A stretch of 64,000 nt of DNA, taken from the NCBI GenBank assembly GCA_021234155.1, contig JAJEKV010000009.1:10608546-10672545 (forward strand), read 5' to 3'. Source of the stretch: Isoetes taiwanensis (taxonomy: Eukaryota; Streptophyta; Lycopodiopsida; Isoetales; Isoetaceae). Made by a program: the position numbers and the translations under genes. This document shows positions 48,821 through 61,939 of the stretch, one piece after another (position 1 is the stretch's first letter; each line of letters starts with the position of its first letter). The notes beneath the pieces were generated by a model. That model ran no database searches and was not told the DNA's origin. It saw nothing but the letters and a program-made list of their open reading frames with translations.

Positions 48821-51800
48821 TTTATTATGAGCATATAATTTATCAACAAGACATTAAAGCTTATGATACATGCCCTCGCCCTGTGCTCAATATCATACTT
48901 AAGATTATATAATTTATGTGGTTTTGAGGGTTTCACATCCCTGAATAATTTAACTAAGAGCTAGGCTACTAGCTCACTCCTAAGTGTGAATGCAGGCAAT
49001 TGATCACGACGTAAGGAAATTATGCTTTTCCCATCATGCATTGTATCTACACTTAGATGCAAAGCCTCTCCCCACCTTAGTTGTCGCACCCGCTACGACT
49101 AGAATACATCTCCCCCATTGAGACGGTGTCGACTTGGCCATTACATTGCTTCCATTAATTCGCTCCCCAGCTTTGGTGCAGTTGGCTATCACGTCAGTCT
49201 TGCATGTTGAAGGTCACATGGAGATTAAGCATCTATCCATCTTACGCTCCATCTTCTTTGGCTACCTGCAGAAGGAACTCTATTCTAAGGGTCGACTAAT
49301 TTGATAGCGATTCAATCCTTAAGATGCAGGTAGGTTCAGTCCTAAGATTGAGCCCCCACTTTCTTCATAAGAAATGGTCCTACACCTCTCCAATGGCATT
49401 ATCCAGCGCACCCTATCCCCCTAATTGATGTTATGCCTATCATAGCTATTCTATCTTCCTTAAGAGGTTATACACTTCTTACCTAACGTATTAATTTACT
49501 AGCTTTAGCTAACATATTTAACCATCTATGATGGATGCAGCCATCATGTTTAATATATCTATCCCTAAGCGATGGGTTACCAAATTATTTTAAACAATTC
49601 TAAACTGCAAGGTTTTGTCATCATGACAATTCCTTTTGTCTCAAAAGACTATGTAATTACTATACTTCTTATTATCGATGTACCTTATATGTACTATTCA
49701 ATTTTGCATTCTAGCTTTCTTAGTTATTTACTCTCTTGGATTATTCCTATCAATTGATTTGATGTCATCATAACAAGTTGGTTGGACTTGTTAGATTATT
49801 TCTTTTCATTTGGTTAAATTATTCCTTGGAAGTACTAACTTTATACATGGTCAACAAATATCCTAGTAATAATTCCTTCTTAGCGAGGTGATCAATCTCA
49901 CCAAGTGGTTTCAATATGTTGGATGTCTGTTAATAATCGTGTATAATTTTAGTTACTCCTATGCATTTCCTTCCCAATCGTTGATGCTTAGCTCAACTTG
50001 GGCAATCCTTTCACGAGAGTATCCAATCCCATTATGGATGTTATTATCCATAAGCTTATCCTACTCGACTATATGAGCGTAGCTCCTCAATCTTACTAGC
50101 AGCTCATCCACTCATTGCCTTCTTGAAGCAGTAAGGTAACGTTCTTTCAAGTTGATTATTAGAGGCCAATTTTCTTCATTAGAGGCCTCCCATTGCTGGT
50201 GCTTTTGATGGCGTAGTTGACCACTTGAAATCTTCTATGTCACTTCCCAAAAACCTGAGGGTGGTTCCGTTGAAAAATATCCTCCATGTTGAATTCTTCA
50301 TCTTGGCGGCTAAAGGATGGCTATAGATATGATATTGTTGTGCCAACTCCATCAATATCTCTCACTTCGAGTCCTTCTCTTGCCAGTAGCATGTTGCTAA
50401 ATGAGTATTGAAGCTGTTGATTCCTTCACTCCTTTGAATTGCCCAGCATCTCTTCCTTTTGATCTGTTACACTATGAGAGGGAGGGAATAATAAGGGGTA
50501 TATCCATGCAAGGCATATAGATTATACAATTACAAATACTACTAAAGCAATTAGGTCTCCTTGGTGTCTCGTCTTGAGGTGCACACATACTCCATGGCAG
50601 TGTTGTCGATGTTCCTCCTAGTGCGATGGTGTTGAAGATCTATATCCTTCTATTTGTGCGTCATGCTCGTCCTCTGGGTAGACTCGTTGGTATGCTCTTC
50701 AATGTCTCCTGGCTACTGCACAACATGCTTTTGCTTCATCTCTAACTAAGGGTGCGACGGATGTTAATGCGTTGACATTTCGGTCTGCTTCTTGATCTTG
50801 TTCTTGGGCAATAATTGTTCCCCCTCCACAATGACTGAAGATCTTAGGAGATGCCTATTGAAGTTGTGCGCAATTCCTTTGGCTAGACACCTAAAGAGTT
50901 ATTCTCTTCGTTAATTGCCTTTCGAATTGTCGATCTTTGGGTTCCCCAAGTCGCATGCGAGTTGCCGTATTCTGATGAGGTTTCTAGTTGGATCGTTGAT
51001 TCTTCAATTCGGTTTGCCTAGTCGCTTCTCCATCGAGGTTGCAATCTTATCTGTTGGATCCCCTCGATTTGATGTCTTAGATGTTGTTGCGTTCTAAGGT
51101 GCTATGCTGCCTTCTAGTCTTGTAGTACCGTCTAGTTGCACTTGATCACGCTCCACAGTTTTGAACTTCAAGTTGCATTTAAGGAGAGTTTGTGGCCTTT
51201 GTCCCTCATTACATATGCATCTCCCTTGCAAATAAAGCCTCATGGCTCTTCTCCTTGATTGCTTCGCGTCGGGGATGATGTACCCTTATATCTGATAGCT
51301 TGACCGTTGAAGAAGTTTCTGCCCTAGATCTACTCTTGTCCTTGAATAGTTTGGCTATTGTCTTGAACTCTCTTTTTGCCGAAGGTGCTTGCCATCGTTG
51401 CGGCGCCTTTCATAAGTGTATCCATCTAGCATGCATGTTACAAGCATCATCATACGTCACCATAAAGGGGGGTCGAGAGGTTGCCTCCTCAGTTGGCTCG
51501 TTGATGTCAGGTCGTCCCGAAGAATTCCTCGACGTCTTTTGGCTTGAGGTCATAGCCGCAGTTCCTGAACATGTCGGGCCATTCATCTTTCTAATGTTTA
51601 GGACATTCGTGTCATAAGGTTGCCAAGTGTTGCTGCTGCCACATGAGGTAGAGTTGCGTCCCGAAGATGTCATCGTGCAAAACCTAGATGGTGCAGTGCT
51701 AATGATTTTGACATGACCGGTGTTGTCTCTCATTCTGACATTGTGCTGGACGAGCAGTCTTCTACTTGAGGCCACTTCCCGAAGTGTTTGGAGTCAAAGC

Positions 51801-52229
51801 TTTGCTTGGGCTCTGGTTATTTCTCCCTTGCTTGCTCTTCCATTCAAAAACTTGATCTTGGGCTATAGTTATGCTTCTTTCTTTCATCCTTTGGCAGTCA
51901 AAGTGATGGAGACTCTTGATCTAAACGCTAAACCCCTAAAAGATGACTCGAAACTCGTGTTTCTACACTATATATGTGAGCACCCGAGATGTACAACAGG
52001 CATATACACACTTACATTGGGATTTCAATTAATCCACTTTTTTTAATTTATATAAGAGGACATGCTTAAATGTTTATACTCCGTCAGGATTTCCCCTCCT
52101 CCTATCGCATTTGATTCTTTGATTTTGCTGCATATTCCTCGTTCTGATTTCTTTGAGGTGCTGCTACTATAGTTGATCTTCGTGTCTGATCTGAGATCTT
52201 CATCCTAAGTTGTGAAGAACATTCTTCGA
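48821..52229. other. Decayed sequence, no gene supported
   Basis: Mixed composition, moderately GC-rich from 50.5 kb. A minus frame at 51,775-51,410 holds TYDDACNM and a segment with SGRPDINEPTEEAT. I could not place it reliably (see rejected list). Probably the interior of element D. Confidence 0.35.
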
Positions 52230-53100
52230 TGTGAACCCTTGAGTGGAAAATGCTCCTCCTTAATGTGTTTACCTATCATGTAGAGTGCGGTGACTACTTG
52301 GCATCCCTACATGCGGTGTGTCGTTGCAAGGTTGAAGATGTGCAATGCCATTGATCGCTTGAGTAGGATCACCTGGTTGTTGCCGGGCATTCTGGCATGC
52401 CTTCGAAGCTATAAGATGGCAATCGGTAGGTAGACAGTGTCATTTCGCCACAGATTGAATTTGTGAGCGCGACTTCTGTTGCTTAGACTTTATCTATGCG
52501 AGATGCCTTCCCATTGCCTGAAAGTGTGGTCATCTCCATTGCGTATACTATCGCTCCTCTGGGTTACCTTTGAGTGGTCTGTGATTGTTAGCTAGGTCGG
52601 CTCCTCCATCCTTTGGGTCGGGTCCACTCAAGTCTCGAACTACTTGGCTGAAGCATTGAATTCGTTCTTCCTTGGGTTTCTAGGCATTTTTCGATCTGGA
52701 ACTCTTATTTGGATCGATTATTCTCCTCTTTGATCTTGTTCCTGATAGGCCTTCAAGTCGGAAATGTTCCTCCCCTGATATGTATCTCTTCTCCTTCCTC
52801 CATCATGATCCCCTATTTTTGAAGTAGATGAAGTCGTTACCATCTTCCTAATGCTGCAAGGGAGCTGGGAGCTCGTCGTGGCTGGACTTGGGTGTTTTGT
52901 AGTTGTCTAGCTTTGTTACTTCTTTTGTTGACATTGCTTGACCTCCGCTTTAGCTGCTAGGCTATGAGATTGTGGTGGTCTTCCCTCCGATTTCCATGCG
53001 CTCCTGTGTCACTATGAATTGTCGTTTCGATGGAAGATTATGATCTTTAACCCTAACTCATGATGCTAATCTAGGCTTCCCCATTCGACATACTTCTGCA
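52230..53100 (-). pseudogene. Remnant of a gene X copy (element D)
   Basis: At DNA level this stretch follows gene X of element A in order and on the same strand. For example GGCATGCCTTCGAAGC near 52,395 against GCATGCCTGCCGAAGCC at 9,220, TGCCATTGATCGCTTGA near 52,350 against TGCCATTGCTCTCTTGA at 9,170, and AGGCCTTCAAGTCGGAA near 52,750 against AGGCCTGGATGTCGGAA at 9,632. Translation is full of stops. Lies about 1.5 kb inside the LTR of element D, on the same strand. Confidence 0.5.
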
Positions 53101-54579
53101 CTTGTATATTTCTGCCTTGCATTCTTTCATTTGAACTCATGTGCATTGAGTTGGTGAAGGGGTCGAGATCGTTTTTCTGATGTGAGCTCGTGGATGTGGC
53201 AGTCGGGTGCTTGATAGTCCAAAAGATTCTTGACGTGTATGATTAACATATGTCTTCTATTCTATGAAGACTGCTGATAGGCCGATGGTGCCCTTGTACT
53301 ACTCATTTTATTGGTAGAGATGTTTGCCATTGTGCTTCGCTCTCTTGGATCTGCCTTTTCACTCCTCTCCTTTCGTTTGTCAGTACGTTGCTTGGATCTT
53401 CAATGTCTTCAAGAAGCTGTGCATCTTACTCTTCTGTGGCTCTAGCCTCGTACTTCAAAGCAAACGCTCGTATATCCAAGAATCTAAGGGTTCAGATCAA
53501 ACGACTACTTGAAGGCCTCTCTACAACATTCTGGGCTCTATAAGCAAGCAAGATGGCTCGACCAGTATTAATAGAGACATACCTATAGCCTTCAAGTCTA
53601 TGGATATTAGGACATGTGGTCTTGGCATGAACTGAGCTTTGTTTTACAAAGCTTTCATGATGTTTTGGACATACTCTGAGATCTCCTAAGTCAAATTCTA
53701 TTGGAAAGACAACAGAGTTAGGTCAAGGTTTACGCCTCTGGCATGAGAAGAGGTGATATACCAACACTTGAGCTTGTTTTTCTATGCTGAGGGGTCTAGA
53801 TGACTATAACAAAGGAATGTTCTTGAGCACTTCTATACAGGGGTACGGCATCAGCTTTGAGCTCAGAGAAGGACTTCGAGGTTTCAATGGAGTATTGCTT
53901 CTATTTATAAGCAAACCTTAGTTTAGAAAATAGAATTTAAGGTTTGAGAAATTTTGGTCATTTTGAGGTGGAGAATAACAGTTCTAGCCTAGTTTGAGGC
54001 TATAAATAGGGTCCAGACTGTCTAATAGTCCGATTGCAATAAATTTCAGGTGATTTGGAGCTATCTAGCTCAAGTTATGAAGGTTCAAATTTTTGACTAC
54101 TCGCACAGTGCAACAGATGCTGGAGCTAAATATTAGGTAGGGGGGCTCCAGGTGCATCCTGTGAGAAGTGGCCACCTGTTTAGGTCCTACATGACTCCAA
54201 AAGTTTGATATGAGGGCATTTTCCTGCTCTACTCAATGAGTGGAACCAGAATTCATCCTTAACTTTCCAGTTTTGGATTTGTTTTGGTACAGTTTGGAGG
54301 TTGAGTACTCACACAGTGTGCCAGAGGCTTGAGCTAAAATTTAGGTAGGGCTAATTTCTTTTTTTTTTTTTTTTTTTTTTTGGTTTTACTAGAATTCCAT
54401 ACTTACTTTTGCTTGCTAATTCTTTTGCTTAGGTTTTTTACACTACTGATGGAAAAACATTTCCCCCTCCCCATTTCCCGAGGTTCATGCTTGGGATTTC
54501 AATTCCAAGACTGAAGATCTAGACTATTAGTACTACTAGGAAAATGGCCAGTGCTCGATCTTGGTCCTCCAAGATCATT
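53101..54579. other. Nothing recognised, apart from a poly-T run
   Basis: No gene seen. A run of 23 T (54,359-54,381) could be the A-tail of a minus-strand retroposed sequence. No H3-like coding could be found here, though element A has it at the matching place. Confidence 0.4.
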
Positions 54580-54591
54580 CCTCTAATACCA
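54580..54591 (-). other. Degenerate primer-binding site of element D
   Basis: Minus-strand TGGTATTAGAGG, then AATGATCTTGGAGGACCAAG, parallel to elements A and C. Confidence 0.65.
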
Positions 54592-54592
54592 T

Positions 54593-56725
54593 TGTGACGT
54601 CCCTGCTCGTATACGATGCCCCCATCGTACAAAACTGGAGTTCATCCCTCCTATGCCGTTGCTGACATGAGGCCGTCCACCTGACATTAGATCCTTGCTA
54701 ACATGGAAAAAATGGACATGTCATTCATCTCGTCTTCCTTGGGACCTGCCTAGCTGTGGAAGCACATCAAACATGAGCAAATAACATCAAATAACATACA
54801 TATCCACCTCGAAGAATGGCTCGCCATAACATAGCATTTGTAACAACAACATCAGTAACATCAACATAAGGGAAATCCTACCCAAGGCTCAGACTCATGG
54901 GGATCAACCGTCAGCTTGGATCTCCAGAAGTCAATGCAGATAGAATTCATTTGGGCTGGCATAAAAACATGGTCGTTGGGTAGTCCACTCCATCCGCCCC
55001 TTCTGTGCATACTTTGCAGCAGGGATAGGTTCAATCTTCAGATACATTTTATAATGCCACACGTATTTTCGTTTGATACGGCACAAATTTGACGTTTAAT
55101 CGTCAAAATACGGCTAAAAATTTCGGCGTCGAAAAACTTTGCCAGCGTTTAAACAACCTGTTTTCTTTACGCGAAGTCCGGGTTCGGCGTAAAACAAAGA
55201 TTTTTTTCGCCGAACCGTAAATAGTTTCGCTGTAAAAGCGAAAATGAACTGCTTTCGCTTACGCTAAAACATCTTCGCTAGTAGTTTAAACAAATAACTT
55301 CGCGTTTAACGCGACCTCGAAATATATATAGAAAAAACAGCGTGGCGGAACTTCGCTTTCACGCTGAACCGCCCGCCAGCGTTTAAACGCAAAGAATGCT
55401 TACGCCGCGAACAAAAAAAGTTTCGGCGTGTTTAAATTTCTTTATCTTAAAAAGAGTTTTTGCGTCAGTTTTAACATTAAAACTTTCGCTTGCTGAAAAG
55501 CGGCGTGAGGGATTCAGCGTAAGCGAAAACTTAGACTTAAACTACACGCGAAAAGAAAGTTCAGCGTAAAAGCGGAAAACTTCGCTTAAAAACTTTTTTT
55601 TCTCCGCCGGCGAAGTATTAAATAACGAAAATAATGTATTTTTCCCAAAAATATGTATTTTTGCACTTTATACGTCTGAAAAAATAGTTTCATACGTACA
55701 GAACCTATCCCTGCTTTGCAGGTAGGCTGATAAGTCTTGGAGCCTGACCGTAGCCTGCCGAGTGCATAGCCAAAGGGGATACTCCTGGGTTACATCTTCC
55801 CAGTTCCCGATGAGGAAGGAGGAGATCACTCCCCTCTAGAAGATGCATGCCAGTTAAAGTCGGGCTAGAGAGCCACTGCTCATTTACGACTTCAACCCCA
55901 TAGAAGGTCTAAGAGGTGTCGAGCCCATACCTTGCCCACACTCAGTGGCAAGCTATTAGGCCTAGCCCACAATATTCTTTAGTAGGCTTTACATACCAAA
56001 GGGAGCACCTGTAACCGGACAAGTCTTCCTTGTCAGCCGGTCTCGCTCCGCCACCCACAGCCAGGTGGGCTCTTATGCACAGGCCGCATTACTTGGGAAT
56101 TAATGAGGCTATCTAGGTACATCATCTACTAAGGCTTTTAGGGCCTCTACCTCCCTTCCCAATATACAGGAGTGCGCACAAAGATAGAATATCATCATCC
56201 ATAAACTGAAATACAAAATAACTCTAATCCATCTACCTAAACATACATGGTTAGGTTCCTTCGTTAGAGGCTGAGATCTCGGAATATATATGACCTCTAA
56301 GGCTAATCTAACATACTAACTCGATCTAATGCCGGACTGGAAGTCGGCATTGCACAACAGAATAGCCATCTACCTGATCCTTGGCTTGCTCCAGCTCCTC
56401 GGAAGGCATCCATGCTCCTGTTTGGGCTGAAGATGAACAAGTTTGAAAGCTTGACGATGTCTGTCAAGGCAGAATGGCACATGAGCTTGGTCAAAATGGC
56501 TCTTGAATATTGGAATCCAAAAAAGGGGGCACTTTTAGGGTTCCTACCTCTTTATGCCCACGTTTTACGGTTAGGATCTAGTGGGCCATATGGCTCATAT
56601 AGGGTATTGCCACGTGGCGGTATAGGATATATTCACGTGTTGCATAACATGTGCAATATAATGGGCTCTATTAGTTGTACTCTATGATACAATCCCTTAT
56701 GGTCGCCGTGTACATGTCGTCATAG
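54593..56725 (-). repeat. LTR of element D with hAT insertion
   Basis: Starts TGTGACGTCCCTGCTCG on the plus strand and keeps the LTR block order of element A (CCACTCCATCCGCCCC, TTTGCAG, TAGGCTGATAAGT). The right end near 56,725 is uncertain. Interrupted by the hAT element at 55,020-55,713. Confidence 0.75.
55020..55713. mobile_element. Non-autonomous hAT-type DNA transposon
   Basis: Terminal inverted repeats CAGGGATAGGTTC / GAACCTATCCCTG and an exact 8-bp target duplication CTTTGCAG (55,012-55,019 and 55,714-55,721). CAGGG ends with 8-bp duplications define hAT. Removing the element and one duplication copy restores the LTR block found in the other elements. The 694-bp interior has no gene but many GCGAA/TTCGC and GTTTAAAC motifs. 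Confidence 0.92.
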
Positions 56726-57674
56726 TCAAAATGTACAATTATAATTTATAAAAATTATTAAAATTAAGAAGACTTAAACAATACATATAATCTTATGGAG
56801 AAATCATTAAAGTGTTATCTATTAAATCTGAAATAAATCCAAGTTTTATTGAATATGTTATCAATTCAAAGCCGTACATTTTGTGACTCGAAAAACCCAG
56901 GTAACTAAACGATCTTTGAAACAAATTGCTTACCAAGATGTGTTGAACTGGGAGGTAACAACAGTTTTTCTCACTTATGGTCGAAGAAAGTTCACTTTTA
57001 GTTAAGTTCGCTTCAGTATTATTTACATGTGAAAAAAAAAAAAAAACACAGAACTGACACTTTGGAAACTGATTTTGGGCTTTGAGGAACCTTAGTAATT
57101 TTTTCAGACCACCATAGTGTGGATGGGACCTCTCAACTTCCTTTATGACCCTTTTATAGAGCTAGTATTCTTCGTAAACATCATGTGTCTGTTCATTGCC
57201 AGCCATAGACAGGTTGGGCAGTACGGGGCGCGTCGTTTTTTCATCTGTATATTTGAGGTTGAATTCAGTGACTATCGAAGCTTGCTAATTTAAATCCATT
57301 TGACGTATATCGCCCTGGATGCGATGGTACTCAGTTTCGATACATCTATCTCATTCCCTGAATGTCTTGCCAACTATATTTTTCATTGTCACAAACTCAT
57401 CTCTTAACATAAGCCTTGCATGTTCTATCATTTTCGGCAACAAGATCGGATATGGCAATCTCCTAAAGAGCTCCTCGCTCTTTTACAGCTTCCTCACCCC
57501 CTTCTTTTTTTAAATCTTTATTTTTCTTCTGATCTTTTTTTTTGTTAATTTAAAAATAAACTTTATTATTGCAAGCAAAAAGATGAATAAGAGAAGTTAA
57601 AAAAGACTTGAAGACCATCAGACAAAACTAAGACACAATATTATGACATACTAGTATCTCAGTCCCTGAGTGTC

Positions 57675-57768
57675 TTGCCATTATTACATTATTACAAACT
57701 TTTCATTATTACAAACTTTACATTATTCAAACTTTACATTATTACAAACTTTTCATTATTACAAACTC
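57675..57768. repeat. Minisatellite, CATTATTACAAACTTT units
   Basis: About five consecutive units of 16-18 bp within one of the duplicated blocks; absent from the sister block at 57,360. Confidence 0.8.
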
Positions 57769-58404
57769 GTCTCTTAACATAAACCTTGCACATTCTATCA
57801 TTTTCCACACTAAGATCGGATAGGCCAGCCTTCTAAAGGGCTTCTCGTTCTTTTGCAGCTTCCTCACCCTTCGTTTTTAAATCTTTATTTTTCTTCTGAT
57901 TATTTTTTTTTAAGGATGCCATACATCTGTTCTTTTTTGTTAATTTAAATATAAACTCTATGAGTGCAAGCAAAAAAGATGAATCAGAGAAGTTAAAAAA
58001 GACTGTAAGACCATCAGACAAAACTAAAACAGAATATTATGACATATTTCACAGAATTTGGACTTATTCAAATCTAATAGATATACTTCAAGGATGCCAC
58101 GATATGATTATATCTATTTTTAACTCTTATTGATTTTCATAATTTTTTTCAGTTTATCATTAAATCAAAAGTATGATGGTTATTAAAGTATAAAAGATTT
58201 CTTTGTAAACTAATTTTCACTTTAATCTATTTATTATAATTAAATTTTCGTATAAGATAAACTCTATATGATATAATTATTATTTTTAAAATATCTAAAG
58301 AAGAATATTTTAGATTGAAATTAATTAAATAGTTATGGTTGTGTTTTAATTAGTAGAGTGTTCGTTCAATGAAACAATCTTTGGAGTATGGCGTGTGCGT
58401 GCGT

Positions 58405-58640
58405 GTGAATCTACATGATGTGTATTTGCGTGTATGCGAGCCTCACGTGTTGGAGCCAATGCAGCTGGCGTGGAGTTGACGTGGCGAACACGTCAGCAAG
58501 AAGGTGACGTGTGTGAATCTACCTTGCGTGTATTACGTGTATTTGCATGTATATGAACCTTACCTTGGGGAAAAGAAGGGGCAATTGCAGCTGACGTGGA
58601 GTACACGTCAGCAAAAAGGTGACGTGGTGATTTCGAGAAG
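58405..58640. repeat. Two tandem units of about 110 bp rich in ACGT
   Basis: Both units contain GTGTGAATCTAC, GTGTATTTGC, TGCAGCTG, GACGTGG, CACGTCAGCAA and GGTGACGTG. Present in only one of the two large duplicated blocks. Confidence 0.75.
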
Positions 58641-60651
58641 GGTCCACAATGTCGTGTCTTGGTTGGCGTTGTTGATGAGTCTAGGGTGCGGACATAGAAG
58701 AGAAGATTGGGCCCCAAATTTTGGGCACCCAGCTCAAAAACCACCCGATCCGATTGCATCTCCGTCTCCGGCGCTTCTAATTCAAGCTCACACCCCCCCA
58801 AATTGGGTTTGCCTCTCACCCAAATTAGTATCTCTTTAAATCCGGCATAATAATCGATTAAAATATTTCATTTCTTCAATATTAAAGTATTCAATAATTA
58901 TTATTAAAATGTTAACTTTATTATTTAATCAATTTCAACCTAAAACTTTCCTTAACGTATTGTTAAAAGTGTAAAAGTTTATAAATTGTGAAATTCTGTA
59001 AATAGTTTTAAATTAATTGCTTTCAGTTTTCATTTATAAATTATAATGATTGCCAAATTTTGAATTTATTAAATCATTAAGAATTGAAATTTTCTATTCT
59101 TAAAATGTCTAAGTCTAAATAGATTCAAGTAAAAATTAATTTGAGAATTAATTTATTTTGTTTAATACCCATTATAGATTTAATTTAAAGATAAATTTAT
59201 ATATTTTAAACTATGGAGATATTAACAATCAAGAAGAATTAAACAATACATATATTCTTATAATAGCATTCTTGAAATGCTATTTGTTAAATTTGAATAA
59301 GTCTAAATTTTGTTGAATGTGTCATGAAGTGAGAATAAATTAAAAAAACATTACTTTGGAACAAAAGGAAGCCAATTTTTGACAATATATAATAACATGT
59401 ACATTACTTGCACAAGATATATTGAATTGATTTAAATTATTCAATTTAGCATATCAATCGTTCTCAACTTAAATGAGTTGAAATATCCTAATAAAGGATA
59501 AATGAGGTTGTTTCTGCCTAAGCAAAGAATCCATAACATGTTAACATATTTTCTTCTTTCAAATGTTTGGCCCCTTAAACACAGCAGTAAAGTTATTATC
59601 AACTATAGCGTCACAACGGAGGCCCCACAAACCATCTCTGCTGTAATGACGTGCTTTGTGTCTAATGTGGCTATGCTTTTGGCAATCCTCGACATATAAT
59701 TTATCGTGCACAGCCATTGTTAGGCCATTCTCGTTATTGTCACAAGAGCTTTTTAAATTATTTAGTTATAACTTATAAAAAATATTAAAATTAAACAAGA
59801 CTTAAACAATATATATAATCTTATAGAGAAATCATTAAAGTGTTATCTACTAAATCTGAATAAATCCAGTTTTTGTTGAATATCTCATTAATTTAAAGCT
59901 GTACATTTTGTCACTTGAAATACCCAGATAATTAAGTGATCTTTAAAACAAATTGCTTACCAAGATGTGTTGAACTGGGAGGTAACAACATTGTTTTTCA
60001 CTTCTGGTCGGAGAAAGTTCGCATTAAATTAAGTTCGCTTCAGCATTATTTACATGTGGGCTTTGAGGAACTTAATCAATTTCCAGGTCCGTGTGACTGT
60101 GGTTATTTACTACGCATTAGACATCAGAGATCCTGATCATTGGGCTATTTGATTGTATGCTCCAATTGATGATACCTCTGTAATCCTTCAAGTAGCGGAT
60201 GATAAAGGTGAAATGGGGTATTACGTTGACGATCCCCTCTATAAATCAGCGTTGCGATCCACACGGATCAAGGCTAAAATCTTGACTTGGAGGACTGTGA
60301 GAACACGATCAAAATGATACAAAAAACCCCAGTTGACAACGAAAGTTCTACGTGGAACTGCCAACGATGGGTTATCGAAGCCCTAAAAATTATTGATCGG
60401 GAAGGGCTTTAGTAGTGGATGGGACCTCTTAACTTCATTGATGACCCTCTTATACAGCTAATATTTTTCATAAACACTATGTGTCTGTCCATGGCTGGTC
60501 TGTTGCCAGCCATGGACAGGTTGGGCAATACGGGGTCCGTCATGTTTTCATCTGTATATTTGGGGTTGAGCTCAGTGGCTACTAGAGCTTGTTGATTTAA
60601 ACCCATTTGAAATATATCGTCCTGGATGGGATGGTACTATGTTTCAATAAA

Positions 60652-60832
60652 GGGAAAACTACCAAAATACCCTTATGAGTTTGCGTAATTACCAAAATGC
60701 CCTTATGAGTTTCAAAATTACCAAAATGCCCCTACACACCTACTATACACAAGGGCATTTTGGTAATTTTGAAACTCATAAGGGTATTTTGGTAATTACA
60801 CAAACTCATAAGGGTATTTTGGTAGTTTTCCC
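60652..60832. mobile_element. Foldback MITE, Mutator-like
   Basis: 181 bp that is almost wholly an inverted repeat: left arm from GGGAAAACTACCAAAATACC and right arm ending GGTATTTTGGTAGTTTTCCC, each about 80 bp with internal repeats of a CCAAAATGCCC(T) motif. Flanked by an exact 9-bp duplication TTCAATAAA (60,643-60,651 and 60,833-60,841), the size typical of Mutator. Confidence 0.9.
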
Positions 60833-61732
60833 TTCAATAAATTCATCCCATTCCTTGAGTGTCGTGCCAATTATACTGTTCATTGTCACAAACTTGTCTC
60901 TCAACATCAACCTTGCACGTTCTATTTCCGCACCAAGATCGGATATGACAGTCTGCTAAGGAACTCCTCGCTCTTTCCAACTCCCTCAATTTTTTTTTAA
61001 CATCTTTATTTTGCTTCTGAGTTTTTTTTTTAAGGATGCCATCTATCTGTTCTTTTTTGTAACTTTAAAAATAAATTGTGTTTGCGCCCATAATTTGAGT
61101 TACAAAGGTCAGATTTGGATGATCTTGGGCATGAAAAACTTATATAGAGAGCTTCATTGGCATCTTATTTGATCCAGATCTATAAAGATAGATACATTTT
61201 TTTTATACTTTTCAATCCGCATACCTTTTTGCAAAGTGCAAAGTTGATGGTTATATGGTTTTTATCATAACTTTGAATTCGGACTCCGTGTTGTATAATT
61301 TTAACAAATTTTCGGGCAGATTTGGTAGAATTTCATACCTGATTAAAACATTACACAACATCAAATACTTATTATTAAAATACTTATTATTAAATATTAA
61401 CTTTATTATTTGATTAATTCCAACCTAAAACTTTTTTTAAAGTATTGTTAAAAGTGTAAAATTTATAAATTGTGAAATTCTGTAAATGGTCTTAAGTCAA
61501 TCACTCTCAGTTTCCATTTAAAAATTATAATGATTGCCAAATTTTAAATTTGTTAAATCACCAAAAATTGAAATTTTAAATTCTTTAAATGTCTAAGTCT
61601 AAATAGATTCAATTGAAACTTAATTAAAAAAATGAATTTTTTATAATAACCATTATAGTTTTAACTTAAGGATAAATTTATGTATTTTAATCTATGGAGA
61701 TTTTAACAATCAAGAAGAATTAAACAATACAT

Positions 61733-61930
61733 TCCTCTTCCCATGCCTATTCTAACCTATGCCCATTTCTCTTCCTTTTTCCCTTGTCCTTATGCCCCTT
61801 TCCATAGGTTGTCTTTCCCCCTCCCCTTTTTTTTTCTTTCCCTTTCTCGTTTCTCATGTCTTTTTTCCCTTTCCACCCTTTTTCTATTCCTTTTTTTTCT
61901 TCACTTTTCCTCTTGTTCTGACCCTTTCCC
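61733..61930 (+). repeat. Polypyrimidine tract
   Basis: About 200 bp that is nearly all C and T on the plus strand (for example CCCCTCCCCTTTTTTTTTC), directly before the LINE. Confidence 0.85.
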
Positions 61931-61939
61931 TACATTCTG

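Larger units (their letters stand above)
56726..61732. repeat. AT-rich region built of duplicated segments
   Basis: Blocks recur: AAGACTTAAACAATA-type at 56,770, 59,230, 59,805 and 61,720; TTGTCACAAACT with TCTTAACATAA at 57,400 and similar at 57,770 and 60,890; CAACCTAAAACTTT at 58,937 and 61,423. This fits a duplication of roughly 2.5-3 kb with later change. No gene is supported; short frames in it are not conserved between the copies. Confidence 0.65.

Noticed and set aside
51410-51775. Minus frame with TYDDACNM, like KDZ transposases, and an INEP segment like the linker of the A H3-like protein
   Set aside because: Only short matches in either case, and the two interpretations conflict. 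The order would also not fit element A. Not enough to call.
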